Source: Monodelphis domestica (Eukaryota > Chordata > Mammalia > Didelphimorphia > Didelphidae). From it: 64,000 nucleotides of DNA. The translations under genes were made by a program, and so were the position numbers. Below are positions 33,218 through 45,559 of the stretch, one piece after another; the first letter of the stretch is position 1; every line of letters begins with the position of its first letter. The stretch is taken from contig NC_077228.1 of the NCBI RefSeq assembly GCF_027887165.1, forward strand, positions 385,566,456-385,630,455, written 5' to 3'. Under the pieces are notes generated by a model. The model made no database searches and was not told where the DNA came from. It worked only from the letters and a program-made list of their open reading frames with translations.

Positions 33218-34222
33218 AATTATGACCGTTGAAATATGTTTTCTACTGTGTCTTGGGTTTATATAAATATAAGATGGTCACCAGGGAATATATTCCCAAT
33301 TTATGAATATGCCCAAGCCAACTGGGTTTTATAGAGAAATTTAATTTATAATACATTGATTAATCAATAGAAAAAGAGAGAAAGTAAGAAAGGAATAAGA
33401 ATGAAGGGTCTCAAGCCAATAAGGCCTAGACCTCAGTCCTAAGAGATAAATCAGTCAGTTGGTTTTATCACTCACCCAAGATCTCTCTAGGTAAGGCTTC
33501 TCATGCCAACCTCAGACTCCACCTTCAAGAGAGCCTCCTTTCAAGAAATGTTTCCAGAGAATTCTCCTCCTGACTCCTCCTGAGTTCTCCTTCCACTGCC
33601 TCCTTCAAGACCTCTCCCTCCAGGACCTCTCTCCTCTCAGACCTCCTTCAGAGCATCAACCTCCTCAGAGCCTCCATCATCCCCAGTCCTCAGACCCCCG
33701 CTATCTTTAAGCCAAAAATCTCAGTTCCCTCCCCTCAGTTCTCACATCTACCAATCACTGGATGTCTCCCCTGTGCCAATGGTGGCTCTAGCTTAACCCA
33801 GGACCGCCCAGAGGTCTGCCCCTTTGCACATGTCTGTTGAAGGTCATATTCTCAAATAATTAAATCTTGATCTTTGCTGCAGCCCTTCCTAAATCCTGTT
33901 ACTCTGAGTAGGGTGGAGATTGTAGTTTCCAAGACCTGGTTCTGTCATTCCAAGTATCTCTATTGTATCAATTCTAAAATCAATCATGACTCAAAGAACT
34001 TCCTGTTCTATGCTTAAGCATAGGTCAAAGCCCTTTCCATTGTTTAGCAAAAGGTTTCTGGCCTAAAGTAGTCTTAAGTAGGGAGGAGAAGGATCCTCCC
34101 ATGCCAAGGAGTTTCATATTCCAATAGAGTTCTTACTATCAGTAGGAGATTTTTTTAAGTATGAAATTTCCCAATGGGGAAATTTCCAACATTCATAAGT
34201 CTAAGAAATTTTAAGGTTTACA
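33127..34222 (-). mobile_element. LTR family A, minus strand
   Basis: On the minus strand the LTR starts TGTAAACC at 34222 and ends near 33127 (plus strand TGTAGAT). It shares most of its length with the LTR at 58.3-59.4 kb and its U3 part with the solo LTR at 3269. It carries a (TA)n tract at about 33189-33217. No internal ERV region is attached, and I found no convincing target duplication. Confidence 0.75.
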
Positions 34223-34376
34223 TTTAAATTAACAACCTCAAAATCATATAACCCAGAGAGGTACTTGTTCATTAGAAAGGTCTCTGAAGTCTTAGGAACT
34301 GTCTTATTTTATCCCATTTTCAGGCAAAGATGAAGTTACCAGCATAAGTACTATATCCTTTTGCTTTAAAACTAAC

Positions 34377-34378
<2 letters not shown>

Positions 34379-34416
<38 letters not shown>
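34379..34416. repeat. (GT)n microsatellite
   Basis: Uninterrupted GT run. Confidence 0.97.
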
Positions 34417-34419
<3 letters not shown>

Positions 34420-34426
34420 TATAATT

Positions 34427-34760
34427 GTAAGGATGATATTAGAAAATAAATATTGTTTTGTTAGTTTAGAGATAAGAAGTAAAGTGGCTGGCTTGAGGAA
34501 GAATTGGAGTTTGAAGCAGAGCTGAGAGAGCATGTTAATTTCAAATGTTGACAGTTATAACCATTTTTCTGTGTCTGTTTTTTTTTTCTGGCAGTTGGGA
34601 GTTGGTCTCTGGCAGTTGGCAGAGACACACACTCAGAGACTCTCTCTTGGGTCTAGAGGAGGTAACATCTTTGCCTCTCTCTCTGTCTGAGGGAAAGACC
34701 TGAAGGAGCTTAGTGTTTTCCTTTCCCAACTGTAAGGGGGTAATTTAGGGGGTTTTGACT
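34427..34760 (+). mobile_element. LTR-like fragment, family unresolved
   Basis: Compositionally LTR-like: AATAAA near 34445, a CT/GT-rich central part with ACACACTCAGAGACTC, and no coding content. Termini not found. Confidence 0.3.
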
Positions 34761-34769
34761 AATATATTA

Positions 34770-35510
34770 AACTTATGGTAGCCAGGGATTAATCAAAATT
34801 CCAATAAAAATATTCAAGTCAGTTGGGGAATTTTATGGTGGTTTAATTAAGATAGAGGGAAGGAATTAAGAAGAGAGAGGGAAAAGGGTATAAGATTTCT
34901 CCGGTCCAGCCTGAGCCAAGGGGAGTTCAGAGACCTCCATTATGAGGCCTCCTCTAAAATTTAATCTAGCTTGACTTACAGCCACAAGGCCTTCCCTGAG
35001 ATGAGGGGCATCCTAGGATGATAGCATTTTAGGAAAGGTAAAGAAAAAAAAAGGAATCAGACTAAACTCTGAGAGAGCTCAGTGAAGACGCCTCACCTGA
35101 CCCATGCCAAGATGCCAAAACACTGCCATGAGCCAAACCGCTAGTCGAACCCAATGTCTCCAAGAGATGGACCCTGAGCTCAACTCCTCCACTGCCCAAA
35201 GAGAGCCAGAGCCACCTCTTTGTGAAAAAAGCCCGGAGAGAGGAAGTAACACGAAATATATAGACCATTTTTTACATCACTTCCTGCATCTCCCATGTAC
35301 CAATGGTAGCTTAAGCTTGACTTAGGACAACCCAGGGGGTCTGTCAGTTGTTTCTGATTTGTCACTTGCTAGCACATGTCTGTCATAGGCCATCCTTCTC
35401 AACACTTAATTCTTCAGTAGGAGTGTATACATTCCTGATTGTTAGACTAAGTAGTGTGGAGTAAATCTAAAATTCACACAACTTAGGATACACTATTAAC
35501 TATCTATTTC
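34770..35510 (-). mobile_element. Diverged relative of LTR family A, minus strand
   Basis: The order of blocks parallels the 33.1-34.2 kb LTR: AAATATTCAAGTCAGTTGGG, a GA-rich section, TGTACCAATGGTAGCTTAAG near 35296, AGCACATGTCTGTCATAGG near 35371 and AGTGTGGAGTAAATC near 35453. Divergence is much higher, so it is probably an older subfamily. Confidence 0.5.
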
Positions 35511-35924
35511 AGTCTTCATGAATTGGTTTATATCTGGGAAGACCAAAGAAAAACCTGGTGTTTGGTTTGGACTCTGAGTCTGTTAAGGCTTGATCCTTGT
35601 TGATACTCAACCAGCTAGCCTTTGCTATTTTATAATTTAAAGGCGAAGTTAAGAATTATAAGGATAATAGTTTTAGTTTTTATTTAGATAGTATAAATCT
35701 GAGTTAGTCATATAAGGGAGGAGTAGTGTAGCCTGTGAAACACAGGAGAAGTGGTTTCTTGTGGAACCAGGGAATTCATTTGGGTGGATTTAGAATCAAA
35801 AATCATTTTTTAATCCTTATATATTTCAATAAATATTTTATTTTTTATAACCCACAATTTATTATTTTTACAACTTCTAGGGGAAAAAATTATAAAGGGC
35901 CCTATGGAACCAATATCATAAAAT
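35511..35924. other. Unassigned intergenic sequence
   Basis: AT-rich, no gene or clear repeat seen. Confidence 0.45.
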
Positions 35925-36110
35925 CAGAGATGAAAAGAACCATAGAATGCCATTGATTTCAATCTTTATTTTATAGATGAGGAAACCAAGGCATGGAGAA
36001 TTTAAGTGACTTGACGAAGGTCTTATAGTTAGAGAGTATCTGAAGAATGATTTTAATATTGGTCTTTAGTAAGACAGTAAATTATCCACTTTGTCTTGCT
36101 GCCTGCCATT
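35925..36110 (+). repeat. MON1/MIR-type SINE
   Basis: TTTATAGATGAGGAAACCAA, then AAGTGACTTGACGAAGGTCT, then a terminal TTGCTGCCTGCC. Confidence 0.65.
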
Positions 36111-36784
36111 TACGAACACTGTTAGTACTTAATGAACTCTTAACCAGAAAGTTTCTAGGCATTGGCTCTTCTTGAGGGTCCTGAGAAAAGATTCTAGGGA
36201 CTAAGAAGGAATGTCTTTAATCTTAATACCTTATTACAGTTGAAAAATTGATCATATGCAAGTGTTAAAGATTGCTGTTATTCAGTTAGTATTCAGATTC
36301 AATAAAATCTCAAATCCCCAGTGTCAAACCACAATCCTTATTAGTTTGCATGCGGCACTTTTATATTTCCTAGGAATTTTATCTAAGCAATAAAACATTC
36401 CTACATATTTATTTATTTCAATCAGGTATGAATTGATTCATGGATTTTATTAAATGAAAGCTTTTTCCTCACTAAACTTTAAATAAGCTTTCACCTATAG
36501 GTGAAGGATGGAGAACATCTTTCCCTTTCTATTTAATTTTTTTTTCTTTTTTCTCCTTGAACAAGATGACTCTATATAGCTATTGACTTCTCACATTTAA
36601 ATTTTCAATTTTCCCTTAGCTTTTGTTGTTGTTAACACAAACTTTCTATACACTTATAACCACTGATATAGGAGAATATGGATTTAGTTTACAATGTACC
36701 AAAACTATAAATGCAAGCAAGAATTCAGTTATGGTTTGATTTCCTAATATTTCTTGAAAACTCTAATGCCCTCGATATTCTTGT
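36111..36784. other. Unassigned intergenic sequence
   Basis: No gene or clear repeat recognised. Confidence 0.45.
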
Positions 36785-37022
36785 TGCCACTAAGTCATTT
36801 TCAGTTTCTTTATCACCCCATTTGAGGTTTTCATGGCCAAGATACTTGAGTGGCTTGCCATTTCCTTCTCCACCTCATTTTATAGATGAGGAACTCAAGC
36901 AAACAAGGATAAATGACTTGCCCAGGCAGTAAGCTAGCTGGATTTGAACTCAGAGGAGGAGTTTTCCTGACTCCAGGCTTGGCACTCAATCTACAGAGCC
37001 ACCTATCTGCCTTGTCTTCAGT
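36785..37022 (-). repeat. MAR1-type SINE, minus strand
   Basis: Reverse complement of the 14195 layout: CACCCCATTTGAGGTTTTC at the left, CCATTTCCTTCTCCACC, and the tRNA-like head at the right ending GAGCCACCTATCTGCC. Confidence 0.8.
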
Positions 37023-37136
37023 ATAAAGCACGCCAAAACAATACAATGAATTATCTTAAGTGAATGGAAATCCAGAAGAAAACTCTTATTACAATCTGAT
37101 CCAGGGTACAAACAATTGAAACCTAACATCATTCTG

Positions 37137-37285
37137 ATAATATTTAATTATTATTATAAAATTATAAAATATTATAAAGTATAATATTGTATAATATTAT
37201 TTTATTTATAATAATTTTATAATATAAAATATTAAAAATAAAAAATAAAATTATTATTATAAAATAATAAAAATATTAATGGGAA
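37137..37285. repeat. AT-only low-complexity tract
   Basis: About 140 nt composed almost only of A and T with TTATTA/TATAAAA variants, partly self-complementary. Confidence 0.9.
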
Positions 37286-37794
37286 TGAGCTCCATTTATT
37301 TGGTCTTGGGACTGATTCTAACTGTTTGATCTCTGATCTACACTATTACAAAAGAACTGATTATTTTCCAACACAAATTTTGCTTATTTCAGCCAACTTG
37401 GTCTATTCATTACAAAGAATAAGTACCTTCATTTACCTGAAATGTATCCTTAGCATGCTGTTTCTTTACTGTCTTGCCAAATCTGTAATCCAAAATCTAA
37501 ACTCTATTTGGCTGCAGGACTTCACTTCAGTCTCCCCTCCATAATAATTTAGGTAAATTTCCGTATCCTTTAATTGAGCACAGGTCAATTCACCCCGTCC
37601 CAATTATAAAGAACTATGTTTACAAAATAGAAAAAAAAAGAGGATTAAAAACTAAGCATTCAATTTAGTAAAAACCTAGAAACAAGCAAAACAGCAACCT
37701 CCAACTTTTCAGCATGCTCAAAGTTTGCTAGTTTATAGTATTGGTAATTTCATTTATGTTGTCTTCTAAAATTAAGATATTGCTACTACTACTA

Positions 37795-37931
37795 CTCCTA
37801 AATTTGGCTAGCATTTATATAATGCCTGCTATGTGCCAGACACTATACTAAGTACTTTTCACATATTACTTCCTTGACCTTCACAACCTTACTAGTTACC
37901 ATAATTATCCCCATTTTATAGATGTGGAAAC
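37795..37931 (+). repeat. THER1/MIR-type SINE, left half
   Basis: CTGCTATGTGCCAGACACTA through CCCATTTTATAGATGTGGAAAC. The element stops abruptly at an LTR and resumes at 38766. Confidence 0.75.
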
Positions 37932-38765
37932 TATGAAGATTAAATTTAACTCTCCCCTGATTGTGAAAATGAAATTAATTAACTCTCCCCTGATCTTGAA
38001 GATTAAATTGTAACCCCTGCCTATTTTTAGATTTAATCACAAGAAGTGTAAACACCCTACTTAAAAGTTGAGTGGGGAGATCTGCCCATTTTTAGATCTA
38101 ATCACCAAAAGTGTAAACATCCCACTTAATCATTAAGTGGGAGGTCTGTGACCCACATGTACAATATTGAGTGATGAATCAGAATCGACTGATTGTCTCC
38201 TGGGCAATCCTAAGCAAGGCTTTAGACTATGACTTGTCCATGTAAAAAGTGGAGGAAGACACAGTAAGTGACACAAAAGAAAGTGTCTTTAAAAGGAATT
38301 ACAGCTTCCTGTGAGACATGCTTTGAAGTTGAGACTGGGGAAGAATCTGCTGACTGGACCTGAGACCCTGGTCCTATTGAGGCTGTTCTTAACTCTCTTC
38401 CTTTGGACTGACACATGATGAGTGAAAAAGCTGACTCCTTTCCTGAATTTTTCTGAAGTGACTAGCCTCAGGACAGACCCATCCTTTTGAGAGAGGCTCC
38501 CTGTATCCCCAGGTCCTCGGCTTTGCCAAGGACAGCTAAGGACTAACTCTCCCTGCCCTGGGTCAGCCAGGTGCTAGGAGTAAATTATTTAGTGCTTAGG
38601 CTAGATATCTTACCCTATCCACTCTCTGATTTCCTACTTCATCCTTTCCATATTTTGTAAATAAATTGTAAATAAATTACTTTGGAATTAATACAAATTC
38701 CTGGCGACCCTATTCTTAAGTAATCCAGTCCAACCTTTTTATATTAACCTTTTTTCCCCCTTATA
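37932..38765 (+). mobile_element. Solo LTR (family D) inserted in a SINE
   Basis: An 834-bp segment splits a CORE-SINE exactly at GGAAAC/AAACC. AAAC is present on both sides (37928-37931 and 38766-38769), a 4-bp target duplication. The termini are TATG and TATA, one transition each from TG..CA. It has AATAAA signals at about 38659-38675. A fragment of the same family lies in reverse at 56575-56673. Plus strand is assigned from the poly(A) signal near the right end. Confidence 0.75.
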
Positions 38766-38893
38766 AAACCAAGGCAGACAGAAGCCAAGACAGTGACTTC
38801 CCCAAGGTGACAACCAGTATCTGAGGTAAAATTTTAACTCAGATCCTTCTGACTCCAAACCCAGTGCTCTCTCTACTATACCACTTAGCTGCC
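38766..38893 (+). repeat. THER1/MIR-type SINE, right half
   Basis: AAACCAAGGCAGACAGAAGC through TACCACTTAGCTGCC completes the element begun at 37795. Confidence 0.75.
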
Positions 38894-40639
38894 ATTTCCT
38901 TACCTTACCTTCTAGCATTTTCCTATAATGTTAACTTATTTAATAAATATAAAATCATTTACATTATTTTCATTTATTTTTTTAGATTGGGGTTTTATTG
39001 CTGTTGTTTTTGTTTTTGAATGAAAGCTTCAATTATATGAATATTGATTATCAACGGGTTTTAAATTGTGTTAATTTGGGGGCTCAGGAGTGCATAAAAT
39101 TTGTGCCATTGAAATGAATAGTTATTTTGTGCTTACAAGAATTTAATTCTATAAAGGACTTTCAGGAATAAAATTCCCTCATAAGATATGGGAAGACTAT
39201 AGTTACTATTGATTGAGAAATGACTGAACAAAATGCATTATGTGAATATAATGGACTACATTAGATGATATGTGATGAATATATGGCATCCAGAGGAAGA
39301 AGAAAAGACTTAATATAAACTGTAATATTTAAATTAATATCAATAACTCTAAGTATTAATTTTATAAAGTTTATTAATAATCACTTGAAGTAGAAGAAAT
39401 TTTAAAAAATGGAAACAGAAGTTCAAAACCTAATTTTCTAACTAAAGTAAGACCACATGTTTAAATTCTCCTACCTAGCTGAAAGCCAGCTTCAGTAGCC
39501 GTATTCAGGGAAAGAGAGAGGGAGAGGCAGGGTCACACCAAAACTTTATCTTCTGTATATGCATGCACACAGTGTTCATACTCAGTGTGAGCATGCAAAT
39601 GGGATGCTGGGTAAGAGAGTCATGGGGAACAAATCATATCCACATAGAACTGATACAATGTGAAAAAAGCATAACCAAAGAATAATATACACTATAATAG
39701 CGCTAAAACAAATTAAAGCAAAACAAAAAAGATCAGAATTTATATTAAGTGAAATGGCAATTCTTAGTTCCAGAAGATGAATAATGAAGTAAAGTTCATT
39801 CCAATTGTTAGAGGGATGGTAGATCACAGATATGGAAAGTTGCATTCTCTACCAGATGATGACATTGGAACAGCTGATTTGGCTTAATTGCTTTTTCTTA
39901 TTACAAGAAGATTTTATATTTTCTTTGTCACAGGGGAGAGGTATTGGCAAATGATGGTAATGTTTAAAAAAAAGACATTGATAAACTTCTTTTTAAAGCC
40001 CAAAACATCATGAAAGATTATGGTAGAAGATTATATTATATACCATTTGCATATGTTCTATTTACATATAGTACACATGATAGTAGGTATTTCATATGTA
40101 GAATGCCTTACTAGACAGCAAATTCATTTGAAGCAAATTCTATGTGAGACCAAAATATACCAGAGACTTCCAAAAGTATCTATAAATGAAACTAAAAAAA
40201 AAAAAGAAACAAAAAATAGAAATTGCTTGAATTTCTATTGTAATCTGTTCTTTTGTGAATGGCAGTTGAATGACCATATTCAGATTCTAGCATCACAATA
40301 TTTGATGTGTGATATGAGAAAGTGGAAATGGCAAAGAAGATAAAGTCAGAAAAAATGGCTTTTTTGGAGGTGACACATTGCTCAAGGTATAAAGGAATCA
40401 ATTTTCAATATATCTCAAAGGTGAGAAGAAAACAAATGTTTGGGGGTGGGGGGGAAGAAATGGCATTATAGCCAAAGAAAAGAGACTGAGAATATACAAA
40501 TAAGTACTGCATATATCTGCTTTCTCATCAGTCTTATGAGAATGCTATACAACATATAGAAGATATCCTTGATTAAAATACGAGAAAGAAATGTTCAGGT
40601 TTTCACAATTTTTTTTCTGTTCCTAGGACATAACTGACT
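38894..40639. other. Unassigned intergenic sequence
   Basis: No gene recognised. ORFs at 39582-39845 (minus) and 40020-40343 (plus) have no domain. Confidence 0.45.
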
Positions 40640-40745
40640 AAAACGTACAAAGAATAAAATATCTCTCTTATGTGCTTATTGATTTCAAAAAAGCATTTGA
40701 ACCAATCCTGGAAAATGTAGTCTTAAAGGCTCTCCTCTAATAGGG
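40640..40745 (+). mobile_element. RTE-like LINE reverse transcriptase fragment
   Basis: A translated stretch near 40676 reads LIDFKKAFE, the catalytic-Asp motif A of non-LTR reverse transcriptases, followed by VLKALL. The form is closer to RTE elements than to L1. It is only about 100 bp. Confidence 0.5.
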
Positions 40746-42149
40746 TATCTACCAAAAAAAAATTACTTGAGAAATTCAGCTACATAGATAATAGCATTTT
40801 ATGGTGGAATGTGCACTAAATTATGATTCAGGAAAGATCTGAGTTTGAATTCTACCACTACCCTATTCTGCATTTATTGTGCAACCAGAAGGTTTTTCTT
40901 TAAAATTATTTGTTATACGGGATGGTTGGCTGGGATGGAGAAGAAAAAGTATACTGGGAAAATTTTGGTGTTTAAAAAATCAAAGATATCACCAAGAAAT
41001 TATTTTTCATAAAAGAAGGATAATAAAGTAGACCAAGAATTCAGGTTTCTTAAACGTCAGTGAAATGCTTTTCCAGGAACAGTGCCTTTTGATAAAAATC
41101 TCTGAAGAATTAACTAATCTGTGATATGTAGGAACAGGGTACACATGTGGTCTTTTGGAGGGAATGGGAATGGGACTTGGACCCTCCAGTATACTGGTTT
41201 CTACTTCATGGCCCACACTGGAAAACCATTAAAAAATAACATAAGTGAAAATAACACAGAGTAAAAATACGAATATTTTCAAATAAGAGGAACCCCAAAT
41301 GGTCAGTTCTTGAATCTTCAACATTGGTATTCCATACCATGAAACAATAATGATTACATGAAATCTAGCATTGGCTTAGAAGGCCAAACAATGGATGATA
41401 GGCCATAGTGTAGAATAAAATAATAATCTGACTTTTAATTCAATTTAAGTGTGGTTAAAACACATTCTGAGACTATGAATGATTATATAGGTATATCATA
41501 TGGTTAAAAAACAATAAAATTTTATCCGGGGAAACTTTTATATTGAGTATATGCCAAAGAATTCATTTTTCACAACATTTATGTCCAAGAGGACTTATTT
41601 AGAATATTCCTTAAAAATATGCTATATGTTTATTAGCAAGTGTTTATTCACTCACATGTGTGTCTAACATACAGTTGTATACCTGGTAAGATTTACAGGT
41701 ACTGCAAGTTACTTAATGTGAGGAGAATATAGTAGAGAGAATAATTTTCTGTAATGTTTGAAACTAAGCCTCTGTCATCTAAAGACATTCTATTTAGACA
41801 TTCCATTGTTTATATGTCACAGAGGATAAATGGTGTGTGAGCTTAAAGGATGGTCATATGACCCAGTGAGCCCTTTAATCAGTAGGGAATATATGACAAG
41901 GGGGGAAGCTTGAAAGGTAGAGTTTAATGAGACTAGTATATAAGTATAAGGACACAGAAGTAGAATAGCCTTGATATATTCCAGAGCTAAGGTAAGAAAT
42001 TATAGCTCTTCTACTCTTCTGTGGCAAGAAACTTCTAGGAAACATATTCCAAGGGGCAAATGACTGCACACTCTAAATGTTTGCTTACAGGGCTCCAAAT
42101 CTTCCCAGCTAGCTAGGATACTTGAGGAATAAAAGGAGAATTATACAAC
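40746..42149. other. Unassigned intergenic sequence
   Basis: A weak MIR-like piece may lie at about 40795-40880. No gene is seen. Confidence 0.4.
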
Positions 42150-42372
42150 AACTGGGGTAGTAGGTGGAAGAATGGATAGAGTGCTGTTCTGGGGTCAAGA
42201 AGTCTTCTCCCTAAGTTCAAATCTGGCCTCGGATACTAGCCAATATTACCTCAGTTTTCTCACCTGTAAAATAGAGAGGGAAATAGCAAACCATTCAGTA
42301 TCTTTGCCAAGAAATACCCAAATGGGGTAACAGAATCAGGAATGATTGAAAAGTGACTGAATAATAAAACCA
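42150..42372 (+). repeat. MAR1-type SINE
   Basis: AATGGATAGAGTGCTGTTCT, AAGTTCAAATCTGGCCTC and CAAGAAATACCCAAATGGGG in order. Confidence 0.8.
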
Positions 42373-42784
42373 CAACTCTCCTAGAGGTATGGCTCAGACC
42401 CTTTTGTATGAAAAGAATAGTTAACTTCTTGATTTCCTTCTTCATTCTTCATTTTCATTCATTATTAAATTAAATGCTTTTATAGCTTAGCAAGGAATGA
42501 AATTTTTAATGAATAAAACACTCATACAGTGAGTTGAGTAGTGGATTACCCAAATCAGATACAAAGAACCTGTTTGGAAGTGGCGAAGGGCACTTTACTT
42601 TTTATGTTTAACCTGCAATGTTCTCTCTTCTTTCTTAGTCTGTTAAATTCCTACCCATCTTTTAGTACTTATCCTAAAAGATACCCTATGTACATATGAT
42701 CCCTTTATGCTCTCCACACTAATTGATCTTCCTCCCACACTTGAGATGTGGCATTTTGTTTTGTATCTTTCTAAATTCATGTAA

Positions 42785-43037
42785 TGGACAACTAGATGAT
42801 TGAGTGGCTAGAGTACCTAGCCTGGAATCAGGATGACTCATCTTCCTTAGTTCAAATTTGACCTCAGGCATTTATTAGCTGTGTGATCCTGAGCAAATCA
42901 CTTAATCCAGTTGGCCTCAATTTCCTCATCTGTAAAATGAGCTTGAGAAGCAAACTACTCCAATATCTTTGCCAAGAAAACCCCAAATAGGATTACAAAG
43001 TTAGACCTGACTGAAATGACTGAATAACAACTACAAT
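42785..43037 (+). repeat. MAR1-type SINE
   Basis: TAGCTGTGTGATCCTGAGCA, TCCTCATCTGTAAAATGAGC and CCAAGAAAACCCCAAATAGG in order, ending in CTGAATAACAAC. Confidence 0.82.
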
Positions 43038-44437
43038 ACACCAGTAGACTTGGTCAATGTGTTGACTGATTTTGCTGAGTTGCTCATAGTTCAGTTATTG
43101 ATTCAATAAAGTGTCACCTTCGTCTTTGTTAATTAGGCATTTTTCACGAATTAATATATTTCAAGCATTATGCAAATGACTGATACAAATGACCTGATAC
43201 AAGTTTGCTTTCTTTTGCGGTGTGTGTGGGTGTATGCTTTTAAGAAGTCAGTTATCAACTGAATGTGTATTTTTTTAAATATATATTTCTTGGCACTGGA
43301 GAGGGAACACTAAAAATGGGATCCTTGTCAAGTTACCAATCAAAATATCAGAGCTTTGTAAAAGGGTTCCAAACTATTTTTATATGAATGGACTAATGGT
43401 AATCACTGTCAATAATAGCTGCAAGAAGGGAACCTCTCCATAAATTTTTAGAGGAATATGCCTGGACTCTGGGATTGCCATTCCTCTAGACATTGTTCTT
43501 TGGCAAGAAAGGACTAATATGATGGATTTTGCCATCCTTGCAGAAGTCAATTTATGTTTCTCAGAATTCTTACAGATTGCCACAAAGTGTTGTCTTTAGA
43601 AATCTAATTCTGATGATTTTTTTTTTGGTTGTTTCAACAACAATACCAGTAACAATATATAACAATACCGTGTTAGCTAAAAGGGAGCACTGTATCAAAA
43701 TCCTCATTGTTGTTTGTCTTCAAAATTAGATTATGATTTAAATTATCATTCTTTGTCTCAAAAAGATATCCTTCAGATAGCAGGGTTGGTTTGGTTTTTT
43801 CCTTATAGTAGGTCACGGACATTTAAGCTTCAGGGCTATATTGGAGAACCATTTCTGCTCTGTAATCCATAGCTCTGACTCGGGCTTTAACATCTCCACT
43901 CCCCTGTAGGATATCAGGTGACTCTGTATGTCTTTATAGGCAATAGAATATCCTTTCTGCATGTGACATCATAGCTTCATTTGAAGAACATTTTGAAAAT
44001 AAACAATTGTAAGGGAGGTAAAGTTTTCCTATATTCTCAAAACAAAATGTGAAGAAGTATAATGGAACTATTAAGAAGTTTTCCTAACATACTCTCCTTC
44101 CCCATCTATAGTGTGTTCTCATTTCACAATTGCTATGAGTCTCAATTACTCCTACTCTCTAACTTCTGGAGGGTTTGCTGTTTTTATATAGATCTAAGGA
44201 GCATTCATGGTTCTCTTAGGCAGTCAAGAGATGAATCCTGTCTAGGATCAGTTGCTTTCATCTAGTAACCAAGACCCTATCATTCTCTCAAGTTAGTAAA
44301 GGAAATTTCTCAATCTAAAAAAAAAATTGGGGGCTTAACACAAAATAAAGTAGATATTTGCATATAAATAGAAAAAGAATATGTGGAAATGACTAATCTC
44401 CATTATTTACAGCTTGCTTTTCAATGATGAAATACTG
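43038..44437. other. Unassigned intergenic sequence
   Basis: No gene or clear repeat recognised. Confidence 0.45.
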
Positions 44438-44820
44438 TAGATGTACTATATATTATATAACACCTGTGTGTATTGTACACATATCATATAGCATGTGTTA
44501 TGTATACATATGTAGTATAAATATTTAATATATAATATTTATGTAATATACATGTTATATCATATGTAGTGCATATAAAGTATTTTAGAAAAATAAGATA
44601 TAACATATATAATGTAGCATATATATGTATAATGGTATATATATGCAACAATATTTTATTATATAACAGTACTATGCTATTATTTATATATAATGCTATT
44701 ATGTGCATATAGAATGCTATTAATACTTAATTAATACTATTAATAATACCATTAGATATACATGTATGTAGTTGTATATTATGTATATTTTATATAAACT
44801 ATATCATGTAACTTTTAAAG
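44438..44820. repeat. TA-rich low-complexity region
   Basis: Degenerate TATA/ATGTAT-type sequence. The minus-strand ORF at 44484-44708 is Ile/Tyr/Leu-rich and is an artefact of the composition. Confidence 0.85.
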
Positions 44821-45084
44821 CTGTCCTGTTTGTGATCCCTCCAGGAATAAGGAACTTTTCATCTTTTTAAGGGTTGTAGAAAAATTTCTTAACTTCTTAT
44901 TTACATATAGAAACAATGAAATTAACAAATAAAATCTATTAAGTGCTTACTGTGTGCAGGGCCTTCTACTCTATGTAGGATTTGAGTGGACATGACAAGA
45001 ACTAGGGTGTTTAAATTGGGACATGGTTATTGTTAATTTTGCCTCTTAAAATTACAGGTTCAACTTTATTATAGAAATGAATAC

Positions 45085-45385
45085 CAATAAATGTCTAGGC
45101 AATGTTTCCTTACAAGCCACCAAGTCCTGTGGATTCTTCCTTCTGTTTGTCTTTCATCTAAGCCACCTTCTTTCCCCTTCCCTGCTACTACTTCATGGAG
45201 GGTTCAGGGAAGACTAACACCTCTGGAGAGAGGGCTGCTCATCCACTTTTGTCTACCTTTCACCCAACTTTCACCTGTGACTCCAAGAAGCCAGAGCATG
45301 CACAGTGGCCACACCGTGATAAAACTATCTCTGCAGATAGGCTACATCAGGCTGTGGGTAACCGTATATCATAGCCAACTTTGGT
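45085..45385 (+). repeat. Dispersed SINE-like repeat
   Basis: Shares ACACCTCTGGAGAGAG-type and CACCTGTGACTCCAAGAA sections with 17555-17830. The ORF here is incidental. Confidence 0.4.
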
Positions 45386-45559
45386 AAAGTGTTCTTTGAC
45401 AGAGTAAAGCACTGACAACCCATTGTCTCTTTTGTTGGGACGTTCTTAAATTCTCTTCCTTGATACTCTCATTTTCTTCAAGGATTCAAAATGGGGAAGA
45501 AGAAGTGGAACAAAAGACTTCTCTTACAAAAAGCTTTGACCCTTGGTCTTGGTCATTCT

